DNA from: Massilia sp. H-1
Lineage (GTDB): Bacteria > Pseudomonadota > Gammaproteobacteria > Burkholderiales > Burkholderiaceae_D
Length of the DNA stretch: 64,000 nucleotides
Assembly (NCBI GenBank): GCA_024703915.1
Contig: CP087969.1
Coordinates: forward strand, 4,464,001 to 4,528,000
Direction of reading: 5' to 3'
The notes beneath the pieces are model-generated. The model searched no databases. It was not told where the DNA came from and was given only the letters and a program-made list of their open reading frames with translations. Position numbers and translations under genes: made by a program. Each line of letters begins with the position of its first letter. The first letter of the stretch is position 1. Below are positions 60,077 through 64,000 of this stretch, piece by piece.

Positions 60077-62141
60077 ATGGCCGAAGCCGAAGACGTCATC
60101 ACCGATGCCGCCCGCCACGCCACCATCTTCGCGCGCCTTGTGGCTACGCCATCGGCCCATGCGCGCAGGGCCCCTTCCTTTGCAGCTTGCCGACATCATG
60201 CGCCGCCTCGACCTGCTCGCCAGTGCGGTCTTCGGCCGCAGTTTCGCGGTGCGCGTGGCCCAACCGCCAGCGCCGCCAACCTGGCTGAACAAGCTGTTCC
60301 TGCGCGGACAGGCGCCCGTCCACCATGCCGCCTTGCCGGGCACCGACGGGGTCAGCATCTGGCTGCTTAGCCAGCCTGGGCAGCGGCGCAAACAGGGACC
60401 AGGCTGCCGAACACTATCGGATCCTCATGTTGCAGCAAGCGATGCGCGCCGTGCGGGGCAGCGTCTTGTGCCATCCGGCCGAGGACGACGCCATGTTGCG
60501 CGCCCTCTACCGCGTGCTCGAAGCGCGTGCCGCCGATGATGCGCTGTGCTTAGGCTGCTGCCCGGCACGAGCGCGCCCGCTTGCCGCGCTGCGTGCCTTC
60601 GCGCTGCGCGCGCGGCCGCCGCTGCTGGCGTTCGCGCCGCCGTTGCAGCCGCTCGAATCGCTGGTGCGGGCCGTGTTGCTGGGCGCGCCCGATGGCGCCA
60701 TCCCGGCTGGCAGCGTTCCCGGGGTCGACACCCGTTGCCTCCAGCTGCCTAGGCCAGCCCCGCTCAGGTGATCGCGCAGGCGAGGGGTTTGCTGCCTGCC
60801 TTCAAGGTGCCGGACAGCAAGCTGCGCCGACGCTTGCTGTTTGCCGATTGCTGGAGCGGCGAGCTGCGCAGCGCCCCGTCGCTCCTGGTGGCGTCCGTGG
60901 ACGATGCTTAAGCGCGGCCCCCGACGGACCCATCCGTGCGGCACGCCTTGCGCGCCGCCCCAATGTGCGCCAGCCGGGCGAGAACGAAGACGAGGCCGAA
61001 CGATCCCGGTCCATCGATGGTGCAGACCGCGCAGCCGCACGAGCAAGCCGAGGACCCGATGGGCATGCAGCGGCCCACCGACCGCGATGCCGCCACCAGC
61101 GCCGACGAATTTGCCGACGCGCTGTCGGAGCTGCCCGAGGCCCGCCTCGTCAGTTCGCCTGCAAGGTCAAAAGAAGTCCTGTTGTCGGACGATCCGCCGG
61201 ACCCGGCGGCACGCACGCTGGCCGTCGCCGCGGCGCGTGCCGGGGGCGAGCAGCGCCAGTATCCCGAATGGGACTGGCGCAGCAAGTCCTATCGCATGCC
61301 GGGCGCGACCGTGCGCTTGTCGCCTGCCGTGCCGGGGCCGATGCAATGGGTGGACCAGACCCTGGCCGAGCGCGCCACCATGCTGGGCGAGATCCGGCGC
61401 CGCTTCGAATTGCTGCGTGCCCAGCGCACGCGCGTTCGCCAGCAGCTCGACGGCGCGGAAGTCGACGTGCAAGCCTGGGTCGACAGCCGGGCTGACTGTC
61501 AGGGCCGACTTGCCGCAGGCACAGCGCCTGTACCAGTCCGAACGGCGCGGACGGCGCGACATGGCGGTATCGCTGCTGGTGGACGTGAGCGGCTCCACCG
61601 ACGGCTGGATCGCCCCGAACCGGCGCGTGATCGATGTGGAGCGCGAAGCCCTGCTGCTGGTTTGCATCGCGCTCGACAGCCTGAACGAGCGCTTTTCAGT
61701 GCAGGCATTTTCGGGCGAGGGGCCGCAGGGCGTGGTGGTCCGCAAGCTGAAAGACTTCGGCGAGCGCTATGATGTCGCGGTCGCCCAGCGCATTGCTTAA
61801 GCCTGGAGCCTGAGCACTACACCCGCAAGTGCGCGGCCATTCGCCATGCGAGCACGGAACTGATGACCGAGCCCGCAGTGCACAGGCTGTTGCTGCTGCT
61901 CTCGGACGGCAAGCCGAACGATATGGACGAGTATGAAGGGCGCTACGGCGTCGAAGACATGCGCCAGGCGGTGGCCGAAGCGCGTCTACAAGGCATTTCC
62001 CTGTTCTGCCTGACGGTCGATCGCCAGGCGGCGAGCTATCTGCCGCAAGTGTTCGGCCCGCAGCATTACGCCTTGTTGATGCGCCCGGAACTGTTGCCGC
62101 TGATCCTGCTGGACTGGTTGCGCCAGCTGATGGGACGCTGA
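60077..62141 (+). CDS. norD: Nitric oxide reductase activation protein NorD
   Basis: About 685 residues from MAEAEDVITDAARHATIFA. The N-terminal helical part includes HYRILMLQQAMRAVRGSVLC. The C-terminal von Willebrand A domain has the MIDAS motif in VSLLVDVSGSTDGWIAPNRR, with ALLLVCIALDSLNERFSVQA, LLLLLSDGKPNDMDEYEGRY and GISLFCLTVDRQAASYLPQV. It ends LLLDWLRQLMGR-like. It works with NorQ as metal-insertion chaperone. Many breaks: about 60145, 60366, 60548, 60750, 60907, 61045, 61490 and 61796, six of them the GCTTAAGC/GCTTAGGC type. Confidence 0.86.
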
Positions 62142-62150
62142 AGGGACATG

Positions 62151-62484
62151 ATGAATAATCTGGAAGGAGGTACTGGCGCAATTGGGTGGCTTGCATGACG
62201 CAAGAATGTCGGCGATTCGCTGGGATGCGGACTTGAACGATCTTGAATTTGCGTTCACCGACATGTATGCCAATTTCCGGGGCTTGCCAGATTATCCGGG
62301 GGCCAAGCCCGGCGCGATCGTGCTGCATCAGGTGAAGGCGCTGGTCTTTGCGCTGGAGATGGATGGCCATGCGCGCGTGTTTGATTTCTCTGTCGAAGAA
62401 ATGAACGGCGAGTTTCTCATGACGGTGTTATTCAGTCCCAGCGGAACGATCAAGGCCAGGTTCTTATCGGCTGATTATCAGTGA
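62151..62484 (+). CDS. Small conserved hypothetical protein downstream of norD
   Basis: About 110 residues: MNNLEEVLAQLGGLHDARMS if one extra G at about 62166 is removed. Then IRWDADLNDLEFAFTDMYAN, GAIVLHQVKALVFALEMDGH and FDFSVEEMNGEFLMTVLFSP. It starts 9 bases after norD. A compact beta-rich protein of unknown function. Without the correction it would have to start at TTG 62182. Confidence 0.6.
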
Positions 62485-62603
62485 GCGCAAGCGCAAGCGC
62501 GTCACTGCTAGCTATCATTTCCCGGTTGTACAGCCCACTTCCCCGCATGGTAATTTCCGCATGCATGATCAGCATGCGAATAACCACAATCAGGAGATGA
62601 GGC

Positions 62604-63150
62604 ATGAAGTTGTTGTCAGTATTAGTTGGACTGTTTCTCGCAGTAAACGCACAAGCAGGAACGACCCTGGTGGGCGATCTGGTCGATGCGGGCATGTACC
62701 GCACCATCGACACCGGCCGCGGCGTCGGCCGCATCGTCGGCTTCGGGCTGGACCAGCCATTCATGGTGGAAGAGGGCGCCGCCGACACAAAAAAATATAG
62801 CGTCGCGTATTCCCTCAACGTCGACGGCGGCGGCTTCGCCATCGACTTTCTCAATTCCTTCTCATGGGGCAGCGGGATCGTATTTCGCCTCAGCGATCTG
62901 GACTTTTCCAATGGCGGCTTGCTCAAGTCGCTGGTCGTCGATTCCAATATGTCCGGCTATGCCGTGAATGTGGGCGCCGATTTTGTCGAAATCAATCTGA
63001 GCGGCGTGCGCGGCACGCGCGATGCCTATTTCAATGGCCAGTTCGTGACCGCGGCTGCGACGCAGGTGCCCAGAACTGTCGTCGATCGCCTTGCTGGCAC
63101 TGGGCCTGGCGGCCATCGCCTTTACCGCAAAACGCGCCCGTCAAGTTTAG
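62604..63150 (+). CDS. PEP-CTERM-type secreted protein
   Basis: About 181 residues. The ATG at 62604 follows AGGAGATGAGGC. Signal peptide MKLLSVLVGLFLAVNAQAG. The body has TTLVGDLVDAGMYRTIDTGR, YSLNVDGGGFAIDFLNSFSW, FRLSDLDFSNGGLLKSLVVD and NLSGVRGTRDAYFNGQF. The end reads VPELSSIALLALGLAAIAFT, then AKRARQV, after removing one base at about 63073. PEL in place of PEP makes the sorting motif slightly unusual, unless that is also an error. The frame is otherwise open throughout. Confidence 0.7.
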
Positions 63151-63332
63151 GACGCGGCTTGCCGTGCCTGCCATTTGGCCAGCTCGGCGCGGTAGCGGTC
63201 CATGGCATCTTCATACAGGTCGAACACGCAAGGCGTGCAACCGCTGCGGCAGCAGTCGTCCAGTCCGGGCTGGACTGGTTCGACCGGCATGGGATCGTCG
63301 GGGCGGGCAGGTTCTTTCATGCCCTTCAACAT
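63147..63332 (-). CDS. Oxidoreductase-like domain protein (PF09791 type)
   Basis: 61 residues, intact. DPMPVEPVQPGLDDCCRSGC followed by TPCVFDLYEDAMDRYRAELA is the short Cys-rich signature of the oxidoreductase-like family (CCxxGCxxCVxDxY). Start ATG at 63332 or at 63320 (MKEPARPDD), where AAGGG precedes. Its stop overlaps the convergent PEP-CTERM gene by four bases. Function not established. Confidence 0.72.
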   Translation of the reverse strand: MLKGMKEPARPDDPMPVEPVQPGLDDCCRSGCTPCVFDLYEDAMDRYRAELAKWQARQAAS

Positions 63333-63376
63333 AAGGGACGGTCGAAAGAAAGTCCAGTAAAACCTGCCCTGGCGAC

Positions 63377-63758
63377 TCAGTTGACGCTACGGATAGAACT
63401 GATCTCGAAGTACATTCCGCGGTTGTCGCGCTCGCAGGTGCCGGTCATGGTCGTGCCGCGCTTGCCCGAGAAAGTCATTTTGGCGCCCGGGGTCTTGGCC
63501 GCGCAGGCGGCGTGGGCTTCGGCAGGCGCGTCCGGTGGCGGTGGCGGTGCAGGCAGCAGCCAAGCGGCGCAGGCATGGCTGGAAGGGGGGATGCCCGGTT
63601 CCGACGGCGGCGACGGCGGCGACGGGGGCGAAGGTGGCGCCGATGGCAAGGGCAAGCGCAGCGCTGCCGTACTTGCAGCGGCATTCGTGCGCGGACGCGG
63701 GACCGGCAATCGATACGGCGCACAAGGCGGCAAGGACGATGGTTGGGATCAGTTTCAT
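63377..63758 (-). CDS. Secreted small protein
   Basis: About 126 residues. ATG at 63758 after AAAAGGAGAATTCC. Signal peptide MKLIPTIVLAALCAVSIAGP, ASA, then HECRCKYGSAALALAIGATF and APVAAVAAVGTGHPPFQPCL. After a break near 63540 the frame with PPDAPAEAHAACAAKTPGAK, MTFSGKRGTTMTGTCERDNR and GMYFEISSIRSVN is better. Four or more Cys suggest disulfides. No family recognised. Confidence 0.55.
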
Positions 63759-63823
63759 GGAATTCTCCTTTTGGTTGACTGGCAGCTGCAGTCTGGCCGC
63801 CAAATGTGGAGAAATCGTGGGGA

Positions 63824-64000
63824 CTACAGATCGAAGCGGTATCCCAGTCCGTACACGGAGCTGATCGCGTCCACGTCCGGCAGCACGGCGCCGATCTTGC
63901 GGCGCAGGTTCTTGATATGGCTGTCGACGGCGCGGTCGGTCACGTCCAGGCTGTCCTGGCTGGCCAGGTCGAGCAGCTGCGCGCGTGAAAACACCTGCCC
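63824..64000 (-). CDS. OmpR-family response regulator, C-terminal end
   Basis: Only the last 58 residues are inside the window: GQVFSRAQLLDLASQDSLDV, TDRAVDSHIKNLRRKIGAVL and PDVDAISSVYGLGYRFDL. This is the winged helix of OmpR/PhoB regulators (recognition helix RAVDSHIKNLRRK, wing VYGLGYRF). The receiver domain and probably a sensor kinase gene lie beyond base 64000 or elsewhere. Confidence 0.85.
   Translation of the reverse strand, partial: GQVFSRAQLLDLASQDSLDVTDRAVDSHIKNLRRKIGAVLPDVDAISSVYGLGYRFDL

Noticed and set aside
63387..63733. Pro-rich alternative reading of the secreted protein before the response regulator
   Set aside because: The Pro-rich frame lacks a signal peptide and ribosome site; the frame starting at 63758 has both, and only the C-terminal part of the other frame is used after a likely slip.

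Overview
The window reads as chromosome of a betaproteobacterium of the Oxalobacteraceae (Massilia / Duganella / Janthinobacterium type). The basis is the gene order acnA - citrate-lyase-like gene - mdh - GntR regulator - sdhCDAB - sdhE - gltA, a DUF2863 gene, several PEP-CTERM proteins, high GC in the core, and protein sequences typical of that family. The genus is inference; no rRNA or tRNA gene was seen.

Layout. 1-5976: start of a glycosyltransferase-like gene, a lipoprotein esterase, then an AraC regulator divergent from four genes that look like the hydroxyproline catabolic set lhpC-lhpB-lhpE-lhpF. 5980-22700: a lower-GC accessory island. It has one Rhs toxin locus on the plus strand (12136-16687, with a SUFU-type immunity gene behind it). 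On both sides are runs of small minus-strand genes that look like orphan immunity genes (DUF6348, DUF6928, barstar-like, DUF2625, SMI1-like and unknowns), separated by a degenerate repeat. An IS3 element (17916-19264) and an IS4 element (22778-24198) lie in or next to the island. 24200-31700: KGG stress protein, M14 carboxypeptidase, CYTH protein, an ABC ATPase with a permease/CPBP-protease fusion, and DUF2863. 32030-43815: a TCA-cycle cluster. 43878-47250: two tandem PEP-CTERM genes, small secreted proteins and gluQRS. 47415-54035: a second Rhs locus in three overlapping genes plus a candidate immunity gene. 54748-62141: denitrification genes nirK, norC, norB, norQ, norD. The right edge has another PEP-CTERM gene and the end of an OmpR-type response regulator.

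A caution applies to almost every gene. Conserved housekeeping genes (sdhA, sdhB, acnA, mdh, norB, norD and others) are broken by small indels. More than 50 of these are the same kind of change: the protein family predicts GCCGGC (or GCGCCGGC) and the window shows GCTTAAGC, GCCTAAGC, GCTTAGGC or a close variant, usually adding a stop and a frameshift. I read these as consensus errors at a modified motif, not as pseudogenes. Each gene is therefore given at full extent with break points noted.

The strongest candidate for unusual biology is the Rhs architecture. In both Rhs loci the YD-repeat polypeptide is divided at the same point into overlapping genes. The downstream piece starts with its own signal peptide. 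In the second locus a third signal peptide and six Ig-like domains are placed inside the Rhs core.
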